From Spirometra erinaceieuropaei (lineage: Eukaryota; Platyhelminthes; Cestoda; Diphyllobothriidea; Diphyllobothriidae): a stretch of DNA of 64,000 nt. The translations under genes and the position numbers were made by a program. Every line of letters begins with the position of its first letter. The first letter of the stretch is position 1. Of this stretch, positions 21,434-34,049 are shown in pieces. The DNA lies in NCBI GenBank assembly GCA_902702965.1, contig CACRXP010000149.1:1045673-1109672 (forward strand). The letters are read 5' to 3'. The notes under the pieces were generated by a model. The model was given only the letters and a program-made list of their open reading frames with translations. It searched no databases and was not told where the DNA came from.

Positions 21434-24400
21434 ATGAACTCGGCTCGTATGACTTGCCTTTTTCTCGCAAGTCTTTTCGCTCTGGTTCCAGGTATGCAAA
21501 TTCAACTCGCTTTTAACTTGTACAGTCCAATCACTGCGATGCGTGGTATGCAATTCCTATTTGCATGGTGATGCGTGCGCCGACTGGGATACCTTCAGTT
21601 TTATTCAGTCTTGCAACGAAACGGAAGGAAAACCAAAGTGTGCAAAAATTGTCCAGCAAAGTATGCCTCTATCTCTTGCAGAATTTTTGAATTTTGCAAT
21701 TCTGAGCATGATAATTTTGACTAATCCTCATAAAATCACCTAAACACGAAGTTTTATTTTGGCTAGAAAGTGTATAGAGCGTACAAGATATAAACTTTGT
21801 TAGTGCTTTGAAAAAAGGATATGGACTTTTTCAGCACTCAGTAAAACATCCTATTACTTCACGCCTTTCATGATCCACAGAAAACCGCAGAAATAGGAAT
21901 GACGAGACTTTGTGTTCCACTTTCGCATTGTTTTGGTTTGAAGACGCATTATANNNNNNNNNNNNNNNNNNNNNNNNNNNNNNNNNNNNNNNNNNNNNNN
22001 NNNNNNNNNNNNNNNNNNNNNNNNNNNNNNNNNNNNNNNNNNNNNNNNNNNNNNNNNNNNNNNNNNNNNNNNNNNNNNNNNNNNNNNNNNNNNNNNNNNN
22101 NNNNNNNNNNNNNNNNNNNNNNNNNNNNNNNNNNNNNNNNNNNNNNNNNNNNNNNNNNNNNNNNNNNNNNNNNNNNNNNNNNNNNNNNNNNNNNNNNNNN
22201 NNNNNNNNNNNNNNNNNNNNNNNNNNNNNNNNNNNNNNNNNNNNNNNNNNNNNNNNNNNNNNNNNNNNNNNNNNNNNNNNNNNNNNNNNNNNNNNNNNNN
22301 NNNNNNNNNNNNNNNNNNNNNNNNNNNNNNNNNNNNNNNNNNNNNNNNNNNNNNNNNNNNNNNNNNNNNNNNNNNNNNNNNNNNNNNNNNNNNNNNNNNN
22401 NNNNGCCCTCTGAGGCGTTGTATAGTCACTTCGTTTGGAGATGTTCGCGGAAAAGTGTCCCATAATGTCTGTGACTAAAATTTCTCGCCAGTACCCTTGA
22501 TTCAGAACACGAATATAAGGAGCTTAGAGTATAAGTTGCATATTTGTTGAGGAAAATAATCCACTAGAGACTGCTATAGCCAGGTGCTCGGCTTGTCAAT
22601 GGATTTACTAGCTTCCCCTACATGTTTTCTGTCATTACTTCAGACACCAAAATGGCAGTTTATAAAGTGATCCGAAAGTAATAGGCAAATTCAGGTCAAC
22701 CACTGGAACATGACATGCCAGACGCAGCTGCAAGTTCTGCGAAACATTTTGGGCTGAGTACTAGTAACGCAGCGATAGTGGAATTTCGTTCGCATCCGCA
22801 AATCTAGCTATTACCTACCCTGGGAGTATGAGCAAACATTTTTCGTGTACCAAACATATAACCAATGCATTTTCAGTCGTAAGTTATACTATTATTTAAC
22901 TGGCAGGGGTAATTATGAGTGAGACTGTCCGCGTAACAAATTGAAAACAAGTTTAACGAGACCTATCTCGATGAAAGCTCAGTAATTTCACTGATGAAAC
23001 CGCACAGGTCTGTAGAGGGGAATATGTTAAACGAGTCAAACAATAGACCAGAATGCCTAAGCAAACTTAGCCACATAGTAAGCTGGGAAAAAACATCTTG
23101 TCATGGTGAAAAGAAGACTTACTTACGCAATGGGTCGGATCCTTTCTTGCCTAGCATCTAACTGCAGATAATGACGTCTTTGTAATGCCCTAATTCCTTT
23201 CAGTCTTTATACTAGGCTGTCTTTCGCTTTTGATTTAGCTGTTTTCTTAGTCAACTGATAACTTCATGCAGCCTTTCCACGGTTTTCGGATGTCTCCCTC
23301 AGCCCCGATACGGTGGGATTAGTCTCTTTTATCTGACTTTGCTTGTGCGATGGGAGCAGTCGAAAAAGGTAGAAAAACAACGGAAGTTGGTCTGGTGGAG
23401 GTAAACGTTGTAATCAGAATTTCACTGCGAATAAGGCAGTCTTAAAACAGCACACACGATAGTTCTGTCGTAGTTTTCCATTATAACGAATGCTACTTAG
23501 GTAGGGATAACGTGTGTATCATTTGGACGGTAGAAAGTATCATGCGATTGTCGCACGCCTAGCTGGTCTACCGTCTCACAACTCTCCTTGATCGAACCCC
23601 CGAGCCAGAGCTCAACAGGACGGGTGGGAGAACGTGCATTGACATATACCAACTGCGTGTATAAACGCAAAGGAGCGTACGCAAATGTTTAAGATTGAAA
23701 TAAAATTAGACCAATCAGATGGTGTCCTTGAGTGGCTGGTATGTCGGCTGGATTTCTGGCTCATCTGACTGGTTGGGTAAATGTCCAATCCCGTCAGGCG
23801 CTTGCGCGACAGCATGTGCACGGGATATGGGCGGATAGTTAGGGTGGCGTCCTAACAGAAAGAGATACACAAACTCATGTCCACTTTGGTCTTATCATTT
23901 CCTATAGCCAGGTTTCATTCGGCCCCATAGACGTCTAGAGATGAGATTAGGCACAGTGATTTACGGGCATTCGAGATCGTTCACGGCGGACCCCATTTTT
24001 ATCTTTATCTCTTACCAGTCGAACTAGACGTTAAGCACTCTCATGGGCTTATTAGCCTCTCAATATATTTGACGCTCCACGCCATCGGGGTCTAAGATTG
24101 AAGACGAACTCACTCTTTGTCCTGTTTGTGTTCAATTTTTTGGGTTTCTCTACCCCTGTGTTCCTGTTCGTTGATAGTTTGGTTAAAACCCGTTATACTA
24201 ATCATACTCAGGCAGAACGCTTCAATTGCAGTTGACGGTGACAACGAACGCACGATTAGAAAGTGCAGCAATGCACAGACGCAGTTTGCATGCGTGAGAC
24301 GCAGCACAATATCCAACGTCCAGATGGAGTACTGCCACTGCAAAAGCGATTTGTGTAATGGTCAGGAACGGCTTTCTCCGCAGAATTCTTTCATGTCGGG

Positions 24401-24437
24401 AGCGCTTTTGCTGGGGCTTTTGTGGCTACTGCTGTAA
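21434..24437 (+). CDS. Ly6/uPAR (quiver/sleepless-like) GPI-anchored protein, three exons
   Basis: Exons 21434-21491, 21526-21660 and 24232-24437. Introns have donors GTATGC (both) and acceptors acttgtacag and ttcaattgcag. Both introns are phase 1, and TACTAAT upstream of exon 3 is a good branch point. Exon 1 encodes a signal peptide (MTCLFLASLFALVP after MNSAR). Exon 2 begins the mature domain with LRCVVCNSYLHGDACADW, then SCNETEGKPKCAKI. Exon 3 holds IRKCS, FACVRR and the family signature YCHCKSDLCNG, and ends in a hydrophobic GPI-type tail (FMSGALLLGLLWLLL). Ten cysteines are spaced as in three-finger Ly6/uPAR domains. The product is about 130 residues, normal for the family, and should sit on the outer cell surface or tegument. 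Partner unknown. Intron 2 contains the assembly gap. A paralogous last exon lies at 36309-36505. Confidence 0.85.
21954..22404. other. Assembly gap (N run)
   Basis: A run of undetermined bases inside intron 2 of the Ly6-type gene. Open frames spanning it are meaningless. Confidence 0.99.
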
Positions 24438-27400
24438 TAAGGCTAGCCCAACTGCACCCCATTTTCCCAAGCGCTTTCCACCAACATGGTGCCCATCGCA
24501 TTCCCAGCGCGTCTGGTGTTCTGAGTCAAGTCACTGAACTACCCGTTAAATCCTGTCCAACTCAAGGTTTTACTCTCATGCTAGCCTACTTATTTGGAAT
24601 CCGTTTGTTTATGGTAACATGAGAAGGTCACACAACAGTGTTGGGAAAAACAAGAAGTTCATTCAAAGATGTGGTTTGTTTGTCAAATAGATATTTTTCC
24701 ATTTGCCGATTTTAGCGAAAATGCGCGTTGCATGGATAGATAATGTGTGTGTATATATACCTACGTCACGGTAAAAATGTATACCTTCACAGGACTATTT
24801 TGTTCAACAGACGCTTGATGGCCATGTAAAATTTCTGTTTAAGTGTGTTCATGTTAACGTACTACTAATAAATCTTCACGCGAAAAGTTTCCGCACCCTT
24901 TAAGTTATAGATACTACCAGGGAAAATTATTTAAAGGGGTATATTTCATCTTCTTCTGCCTGCTTGATTAGGACGTCGATAGTCTTCATTCAGCATTTGC
25001 CCACTAGTTTGCAAAGGCTGCACCAGTATAGGCTTGTGTGAGATATCCCTTCTCCGACCCATAGTTTTACATTTTTCAGTTTATTTATACATGGCCTACT
25101 TCTTAGTATTCAAGTCCAACCCCTAACTTTATTCTCTTTCCTTTTGGGCGACTCCTCAATTTCATTAAGAAGGAATTACAAAGATATTGGCGCCATGAAG
25201 CAGTTTATGCCTTGGTTAGCAAACGTAAGACATCCAGGTCGATAATCTTCGACATAAGTGGGGCTCAGCGGCTCAGCGGAATAGCATGGCGGATGTCTCC
25301 GAGGGCTGGGCGGGCTCTCCATTATCAAAGCGTTTTGTGCAAAAATCGACCAGAATTTTAAATAAACGGCCAAATTAACTGGCCTTGGGCTGATCGATTT
25401 TCCCCCCTTCGCTGGCTTGGCGGCCTCCTGCGTTGTGTCGTCATCCCAATGGGGTCGGTTGCATCTGTGCCCCTCTTTCGGGTGCATAAGTTAGCGGGGG
25501 ACCTTTTTAACTATATCATTTGGTCAACTGTAGTGCGTCTTAGCCAGCTGATGTACAGCCGTCATGCGGTTGCGCCCATGACCGATGCCAGCTTACTGTT
25601 GAAGCTTATTTCTCTTTTGTTGCCAGAGCGGTAGAGTGCACGTGTTGTGCCAATGCATTACTTCGTTTCGATGCCCACGCGCCGTCTTTGCTGCACTGCT
25701 AACTATTATTTGGGTTCTTTGGCTTGGTGAATTAGGTTTTCGTGTGATTACACCTTTTTTAGGACTTCCAAGTTCGCGTATGGCGTAAATTGTCCGTTAT
25801 ATTAAAGCAATTTAATTTAATCTTTGAAAACATTCAACACCTTCAGCCAAAGAACCTACTCCGCGCGCCAATAAAACGTAATGACTCATTTGACTGTCTC
25901 GTTCACATTACAAAGGAATACCATATAGTATCAAGTGTGCGTTTTATCGGTCATCATTTCCGAGTCAATTACTTAAAGCAGACGGCCCTTGGACCATTAA
26001 AAGTCCGTTTAACTGGCAGTAATAAATATTCAAATATTTTCGAAAAAGCCGGTAGGGCTTTTTATGCACCAAACTAACTTGTATTACTAACATTCGAGGA
26101 GCGGTGAATTTCATTCAGAAAGCTTAGCCAAGCGCACGTTCAGAGCCACCTAAAATTACTGGCGGGACTTTCTGTGCAAACCTAGTTGGACTGAATGTTG
26201 AATTAAGACACCACTAGTCCGTCGGATATTTTTGCCTATGATCTGAGATAGAGTGTTATGACTGAGATGACTGCTCACCTTACCCAACGCCGGGTAAGAT
26301 ACCTAACTTGGGAAGAAAAGAGCCAAATATAAGGGAAAAAGACGAGTAAGCAAAGCTATGGAGAATGAGTTGAGTGGAACTCACCGCATAAACGCTGGTA
26401 GCAGCTTTTTGACTGAGGGTGTGTTTGATAATCTTTTACGTAGATATCCAGTGTCTAGTTTCAAAGAACGAGTTAGCCCAAACTAGCTCGTAACCAGTCC
26501 GATTTCGGACTAGGGGTCATACTGTGGTCAGAAAGCGAACTTAAGCCCAGAATAGACTTTGGTTCAAAAGGCGCTTGATGCTTCGACCAACACAAGCGAT
26601 GATGGCTGTACCTGTCCTGAGGTCTTATTGATGACATGTGTCCGGAGTAGTGTATAGTGAGGCAGGCTTGCGTTGCATCTGTCGCGTCTCACCATTCTTG
26701 CTTCGTCCGTATTCTGATGGCGTGATAAGCTTTTGGCACCTTTCAACGAGCCTAGATGAAGGGACTGGAGAGGCTTAACAGCCTGTCTGCCCATGCATGA
26801 TCTGGTTTTCAACTGCACGCGTATCAGGCATCACTGCCGGCGTCCTAATTGAATCCTAAGTAATTTATGGTTCCCTCGACCGTGGCTTCTGTTTTCCCTG
26901 GTTGTGAGAGCCACCATTAAACACCACCATCGAACAGTCCTCTGCATGTAACCAATAGGGATTTCAAAGGTACACACCTACTTTCCCTGAAATATACTGA
27001 TACTGATACTGATAGTCGCCCTGTGAACCGCTCAACTAACATTTTGCGCTCCCGCCCATCTTGGTGCGCTAATGATTGCGCTGCCGCAGGCTCTGATTTG
27101 TCGATATTTTTCGGGGTTAGATCGACTTGTTAATGTTGCTGACATGACCCCTTTGAAGATGCAGGCACACGATGTACTACTTGTTTAGTTAACAGATTGA
27201 TTAGGGGAAATGAAACCTTGTTTTGGGTGGAAGAGGAGGTAGGACATGCTTCATCTCTGGCAAAATTGGGACCTTGGAACCCTATTGTACAGCCGTAGCT
27301 ACACTTTTTTTATAGGTCTGCAAAGTACCCGCACTCTGGTTAAAAGTCATGCTGTGGATGCGAAATTTTACCGCGATGATCAGTGGTTACAAATTAAAAG

Positions 27401-27539
27401 GTATGTCTCAATATCCACCTTAAAGGATCTCGCAAAAACAACTGTCGAGGGTGACTCCCTGCATGGAACGCGGAGTGGCATTGTGTGATATGTGCATAAT
27501 AAAGTGTGAGTCAGAAGTAACCTGGCAGTCAAAAAGTTC
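24438..27539. other. Unassigned intergenic stretch
   Basis: It should start with the 3' untranslated region of the Ly6-type gene; an aataaa occurs at about 24868. A short (ctgata)n run lies at 27000-27015. No further gene or repeat is recognised; open frames up to about 100 codons (for example 25176-25487, minus) lack protein features. Confidence 0.35.
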
Positions 27540-28190
27540 CTAGTTCCAAAGACAAAATTTATTGATATTCGGGCCACACATTATTAAAGCAAATCCACAC
27601 GAAAGGCACAATAAGAATAAATGTTCGGAATGCATTTAGAAATTTTATGGAGTACAATTCAGCGCAAGCCTTCGTTGATTTTTGTGCAAGAATCCACTAT
27701 CTTTGGAGCAAGCTGATGAATATCGCCTGTTTTCCAACGTAGACTGAGTTTATTCAGCACCCACAAAGAAAAAGGCCCAGAGGTATAAGATCAGGTGAAC
27801 GAGTAGGATACTCCATAGAACAACGACGTTCAATCCATTTGTGTGGGGAGTGCTCATTAAGCCAGTGGCGCGCAGCAGTGCTGTAATAGGGAAGTGCACC
27901 AGTTTGTAACACTTTTACAACTTATTTTTGGGAGACGCCAAGTTCTTGTAAAGTTCGTCTTGTAGACTTTCGCGGACTAAGAACAAAAGCAGTTTTAACA
28001 ATCTGATTGTTTTCAGAGTTGCAAACAGACTTCGGTCTTCCAGTTCTTGAAAGGTCTTCGCACGAAACTGTTGATTCAAAACGGTGAATGAGACTAAAAA
28101 TCGTGTCTCTTTCTAATGTCCGATCAAATTTTTCTTAACATCAGTGGCGTTCCTCACTTTTGTTGCCTGTTTGGTAAAACATGCTTACAA
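27540..28190 (-). pseudogene. Mariner-type DDE transposase relic, internally deleted
   Basis: Minus-strand reading gives LIHRFESTVSCEDLSRTGRP (helix-turn-helix linker region) and SPRKSTRRTLQELGVSQ, then after a deletion HWLNEHSPHKWIERR and PTRSPDLIPLGLFLCG. The last block corresponds to the WPARSPDLTPLDFFLWG signature of mariner/Tc1-superfamily transposases, with DFF changed to GLF. Between the two halves about 130 codons including catalytic Asp residues are missing, and stops follow. This is a dead, deleted copy. Terminal repeats were not found. Confidence 0.85.
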
Positions 28191-31100
28191 TAAAGAAAAG
28201 TTCATCGGCTATCAGCCATTTAGTATTCGTCTCCGCCATTCTAAGACACGCTTTCCTATCCCAAACAGAAGCACATAACTACAAATTACAAACGAGCAAG
28301 CCAGTCGGACTGGTGCCGGTAAGATGCGATAATACCAACTGATTCGGCTAACAATATTTGCCTGTCCAGCAATCAGTTCATCGATCGTCCAAATGGCTGC
28401 TAGTGAGCTCAAGAGTAAGCGTTCATTGACTGTACAGTTACTTCGAACGCGCCCTGTTGACCAGAATACTCAGTCAACTTCAGTGTCCTATTTCATTTGT
28501 TATCGTCCTTACTCAGTTTCTACTTGGAAGTTGACGAGAACAACATGAAGTTCGGGGAACGGCGTGTTGCAACTTTTTCCTTGTGTTGGAGAATTTACCT
28601 ACTGTCTTAGTATCCCTGCAGTGTAGAGGCCTTGTAAGTAAGGATTGGGATCAGTCCAGTTTAAGAGGTCCAGACATCGATGAGTAGTTCTTAATATGAC
28701 TTCTAAAGCACAGTTATCTGGGCTTTATTGCGTTCCATAGATAATGTGAACCGAAGATGCATCGCTGCATGCTTAGTTCATGGCAGTTTACCTAAGGGGG
28801 ACAGATGGAGAGCGGAGAGAGGGAGAAGGAGACGGATGCACACAATAAAATTTTGGTTCGTTTCACCAACTGTGCAGTGCTGCTCGCCATCGCATGCGAT
28901 AATTGGATTCTTGCCATGCCTGCCATACTGTTGGTTGGTATGTAGTGAGGAAGACAAATACGGGGGTCAGAGGCGACCACTTTACTTGAAAAGCAGTTGT
29001 ATTTACAACTCCTCGAATCTTGCGTCCAATACACCATACGTATGGCTCCTGGATTTGTTTAACAGACATGCCTGGCCATTCCGCCTCATACAGACTTCAG
29101 AACAGTCAACTAACTTACTCAAGTACACCATGACGTCTGAGGGCACTCTAGAGAACGCAGATTTGCTGGCTTGTGTAACTGGATATTCTGTGAAGTTCGT
29201 TTTATTCCAAGGCGTTCAGTAATGTCCCTTTAACGAGTCCCCACCAGACCCTGTCGGGTTTTGAGCCACCTTGATAATTGTATTGACACTTAAATAGTCT
29301 TGTGATTGACAAAAACGATTGACTTTCATACCACAACCAGCTTTCGAGAGTTTCGCCATAGTCACTTGTTAAACTAATTTTGGGGGCTGGAAGATCGGAC
29401 TGCCAAAAAGCGGTCCTGTGCATATTTGGGCAGGCGGCCACAAGGAAAATGGATATGTAGAATCGATGTTCTAGACACGGAGATTGATTATGTACGGTTG
29501 CCCTTTACTGGCTGCTTTTCCATCATGCAAATCAAACTCTTTTCGGTCTACCTACTGCAACATGTGCACTTATCTGGGAAACGTTCCTCGTGTAGTCTGC
29601 CTTACGGTTCAAGGAGTAATCAAAGACGGAGATATTTACCTGATATTTTCATCGGCCTGTGGTGTCTATTGGAAATTTTGGGGCCTAGCTACGTATTTAA
29701 ATAACAGTAGGAAACACAAAGAAAACTGTCTCATCGTACTTTGATTACGGTTACCAACCAAAAGCTCAGACACTAATTTCGCCCATATACTTTGCTATGT
29801 CATGGAGTCACCGCAAGAGGAGCAGCTCCGCCATGGCTATCCATGTACATCACTTTCTCGTCAACATGTGAAAGAAGTCAAGTTTTCGTCTGACTCAACA
29901 ATGCGTCTCGAAGCCAACTTTATGAGATTGTCTAGAAGTAGGTAACAAAAGGACTAACGGATACGGAGCAATACTTTCCGGGATCAACCTCAACTTCTGA
30001 TCAGAGATTTGACGTGAATGTCATTGACTTACGTGGGAAACCGCACGGTTAGATCTTTAAATCTAGCCTAACGCGTGTTAGGCAAAAAGATGTCTCACCG
30101 TACTTTCAACGCAGACATAGGTTAAAACCTCAGACCTCTGATGGCAAATATATGGTCTATGACGTTGCCTCTTCCTTATTTTCAGGCTGCCCAGGCAAAA
30201 ACCTCACTGCAGGATGTAGATCTTTGAAGCACTTTAAGTCGCAACCCTAAAATATCTGTAAAGTATTGTGCAAAAACGGCGTTCCTCGTAACTGTGCGCA
30301 GCAGGAATCACATCTACCCACTTCGGACTCATTGGTGTTCGTATTTGGTTGACACAGGGTGGCCAAATTAAGATATGTTATTTCTTCTCTAAGTTGTTTG
30401 GCTTGTCAGTTTCAGCCCCATGACCAGGGTATTGGTCTGATCCCCTGCATTCTGTTGGCCTTTGCCTCTATGGAGGTCTCTTGCATTTTATAAGAAGGGT
30501 CATTAACCAGTGTCTCGCTGTAACTCGTCCCAAACTTAACGTTTTACCTCGCTGTTGCATTGCGTGCGGAAGGTACTATCTTGCAGACTAGCGCTCATGA
30601 GGTACGAGATAGCTAGCGCAAAATGAAATGATAACCATGTACAGAAGTTGCGAGGGAACTTTTTAAGAACATCAGTAATGGCCGTAAACTGCAATGCCAT
30701 AGTTTATTTGCAAGTCTGCGGGCGTGCGTTATTCTAACTGGTCGGGTAATTAATTTTTTCTTATCTAAAGCCAGGTTTTACGACTTACGGGGATCTTAAC
30801 CTGATTGACTGCTAACGTATCTGAGCACTACAGCTTTAAACCCAGACTAACAGGTTTTATCTGCTTCGAAATTTAAGTGGGAGACAGCTTCGAGATTTTT
30901 CAGCAATTGAGAAATACATAACGATAAATCTCCATGCATCGATTTTTTAGACAAGCAATCCAGCTCATTCGACTGACGTCTGCTGATTTTTAAGAGTTTT
31001 ATTATGATCCGAAAAAAATTTGTGCCGAGAACCTCTTTCATTTGGTTTCCAAATCTCAAGTGCGCATAAGTTTTATGCTATTAAACGGAATAGGCTGAAA

Positions 31101-33188
31101 AACAGCGCGAAATAGCAAGTTCTTGTAACGAGTTGGCGTAAGGACGCCTCAATGAAGGAAAAACAAAAACCGTTCGGAGCATATTTACCTATGCGTGGAC
31201 AAGTAATTCTCGGTTTCGTCAGGGCAATTTTTATATAACCGAACCAAACGCAATACTATATTTTTCGTTTCTTCTATCACTCTTAAGTTCATAAAATTGT
31301 AGATGCATGCGTCATTCGACTCGTCTTGGCTGCATGGAGGCCCATGGGCTGTGTTTGCCGCCTACTTGGACAGGAAGTAAGGGGGGGGGTCAAAGTAGAA
31401 TTCTCATATTCCAAACATTACTAGAGTATGACACCATCAGTTACAACTGGGACCTATCATCACTCTAGATCTGCCATTACTACAGACGGCGTTCTCCAGC
31501 ACAGCGTCAAGGTGTCTGGTTGTCCAGCTCTAACAAAATTTTCAGCTAAGTCATTTATTCCCAAAGAAACCTTATTAGTTTAGACAAAACCGTAGGGTCA
31601 TAAGGCGAAGGGGCCCCTTCACAAAAGCTAACAAGGCAATCTTTTGAGCCATTGGGCATATACGGCATATTATGTACAATTGGATGCTAATTTTACTTCC
31701 TCTCATCGAATTCCGAAACAACACCACTGATTATAACTGCAGGCAGGATGATGACCAAAAAGTAATGACAGGTGTTTTATTGTGGCACGGTTCTGCATAT
31801 AATGAGGAGTGGAGGGAATTGAGGAAATGGACAGTTAAGTAGGTCTGTAACGGACGGTCTCAAAGGTTACTATAAATGATGCATTTGAACTTGTTAATGA
31901 GATTATAAAGAGGCAAAGCAATGCTTCTATCTGCGCGGGCACGTCAGTTCGAAAGAATGGTGGATCCTGAACAGACAAGGCATTAGTGGTCATTCTTTTT
32001 AAGTCTTCAACTTTAACCATTGATTTTATTCAGCTACTGACAAGGTCTACAGAAATACCTTCTGGCACCTAGGCACCGTATGCGCTTATTAGTAGCATTG
32101 TCACTTTAAAACTGCATAAAGTGCTCGGTATGATCCTTCAACGTTTAGCGGGATATAAAAATCTAGTTCTGATGGAGCGTCTTGCTGCATGGCATTGAAC
32201 AAAACATAAGTGCCTGCTGCATGCAGTAATAACGACAAACTACTCTAGAATAGAAGGAAAAATATCGAATTTTTCACTATCCTCTTATTTTACTGGCTAC
32301 TATATTTGAGCTTTAAAGTATAACCAGTCTCGAAAGTTCCGTACTAACTTTGTCTATTGTCTGTCGTTTCTACATATGATTACGAGAAGCTGGTCTCACC
32401 AGCTTTGTATCAATGTGTTTTGGGGTGCTAGTCTAGTTGCGATTCCTCCCTTCAGAAATTTGTCAGCAATACCTAACTAGAGGTCTGATCGATATAGCTG
32501 ACAGTGAGATACTTGTTTATTTATAGAGCAAGGCAATCTTAGCATTATTGCCAACTTCCTGGTATTAACCTTGACTTTAAGCTGAACACCCGCCGAGGAT
32601 ATTACCTGGGCATTGACTACTCAATCCGAAAGACCAGAGTTTCGTTCAGCAAACGAACCGGTTCAGTCACCCGCTTATCTTAGGAGGCGTAGTATGGGCA
32701 TTACTTCAAGGCTTGCCCATCTTGCACCCAAGCCTTTGTACTGTGAAGTGTGCCCACAACTGGGAAAGTATCCGACAACGCAAGTGCTGACTCGGCAGAC
32801 TGCTGCGCCCAATCATGTTTTCCGTCAACTATCGAAAGCCTGGCTGCAGCCTCAATGATAAACAAAGAACGCTGTCTACCTAGCCCGTCGTTTTTCGCCT
32901 ACCGGGTGCACTCGGCCTTCTAGCATGATCTTGTGACCTTAGAAAATTCCTGGCTGGTAGCGGACATTATTTTCACGAAACATTACCCACCGTCCGCTCT
33001 CCTGCCAACAGTATATGATGACCTCAATTACCGACTTCGAACAGTCAATCCGCGGGTTTATGATCGCGCCTAAAACTTCTGAAAGGGATTTTCACTTATA
33101 CGCCTGCCCCCATTGCCCAGAGGAAGACCTAAGGTGTCTTACTGAACGGCACAGCTGGTGTGAGAAGAAGTTATGGTGAGACCGACTG
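28191..33188. other. Unassigned intergenic stretch
   Basis: Nearly 5 kb with no supported gene. The longest open frame (28728-29222, about 164 codons) has no recognisable features and unremarkable composition. A poly-G run is present at 31381-31389. I recognise no repeat here. Confidence 0.35.
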
Positions 33189-33345
33189 AACTAACCCTAT
33201 CCTAAACCTTAACTCTGCAGTTAACAGTAGATCCTGCCTTAACCCTAAACTTGATTCTGAGTTAACTCACAACCCGCTTTAAGTTTAGCCTTAAACATCA
33301 TCCTTAGCCTAACTCTAACCTTAAACCTAACCCTAATTTCACTGG
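33189..33345. repeat. Interstitial telomere-like array 1 (degenerate CCCTAA)
   Basis: Repeated ctaaccctatcctaaacc, taaccctaaac and cctaaccctaat units with many substitutions. It is followed at 33358 by agccacctgtattgcatacgg, a diverged version of the right flank of array 2 (34000). Confidence 0.75.
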
Positions 33346-33626
33346 AAGGTGACTCAAAGCCACCTGTATTGCATACGGTTCTTGTTTTCATGTCACGTTT
33401 AGGGGGCCGCATAAGTTAGCCCTTTCGAAATTATGTTAAAAAACTCCCAACAGCAATCAATTAAAAGGGGTCTAACATGAACCCGACAAACCAATTTGCA
33501 ATTTTCCCATATAGTGTAAAAAAGACGGTCTACAAACCACCTAACCACGTATAATGCCTTGTCCTTCGAAGTCCAATACAATATGCGGGTTTTCATAGGG
33601 CTATTGGGGCTGTGCAGAAACGGGTT

Positions 33627-34039
33627 AGATCGCAGTTGGCAACCAGGAATGGGAAGCGGACGGCGAACTTAACCCTTATCCTAACCTCAACCCTAACCCT
33701 AACCTCAACCTTAAACGTTAACTGTTAACCCTAACGGCATCCCTAACCGAAATCGTAAACGTAACCGTAGCCCTTAGACATGGCCGTAACTGAGAAACCT
33801 AACAGTAATACTGAAACCCATTCGTACGCTCAAACCCTAACCGTAACCCGGAAACCTAAGCCTCAAGGCATAACCCTAACCTGAAAATCGGAAACGATTA
33901 ACCGGTACCTTAATCCTAACCCCAACCGTAAAACGGAAGCCAGATGGGACAGATGTGATTATGGAGCCCCACAAAATAGCCCCCGTAAACAAACCCCCCA
34001 GCCACCTGTAATACGGGTCCTGGCTACCAACTGTGATCT
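33627..34039. repeat. Telomere-like array 2 bracketed by inverted flanks
   Basis: Left flank agatcgcagttggcaaccagg (33627-33647); degenerate CCCTAA array at about 33666-33925; right flank cctggctaccaactgtgatct (34019-34039). The right flank is the reverse complement of the left at 18 of 21 positions. The copy at 3072 has the left flank and array only. Confidence 0.75.
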
Positions 34040-34049
34040 GGCCCAGAAA

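Noticed and set aside
21831..22465. Long frames across the N run
   Set aside because: They consist of undetermined bases.
29484..29744. Frame with CNMC motif as an exon of the second Ly6-type gene
   Set aside because: Cysteine spacing after CNMC does not fit the family, and no acceptor of the right phase precedes it.
33189..34039. A chromosome end (true telomere)
   Set aside because: Repeats are degenerate and interrupted and have ordinary sequence on both sides, so they are interstitial.
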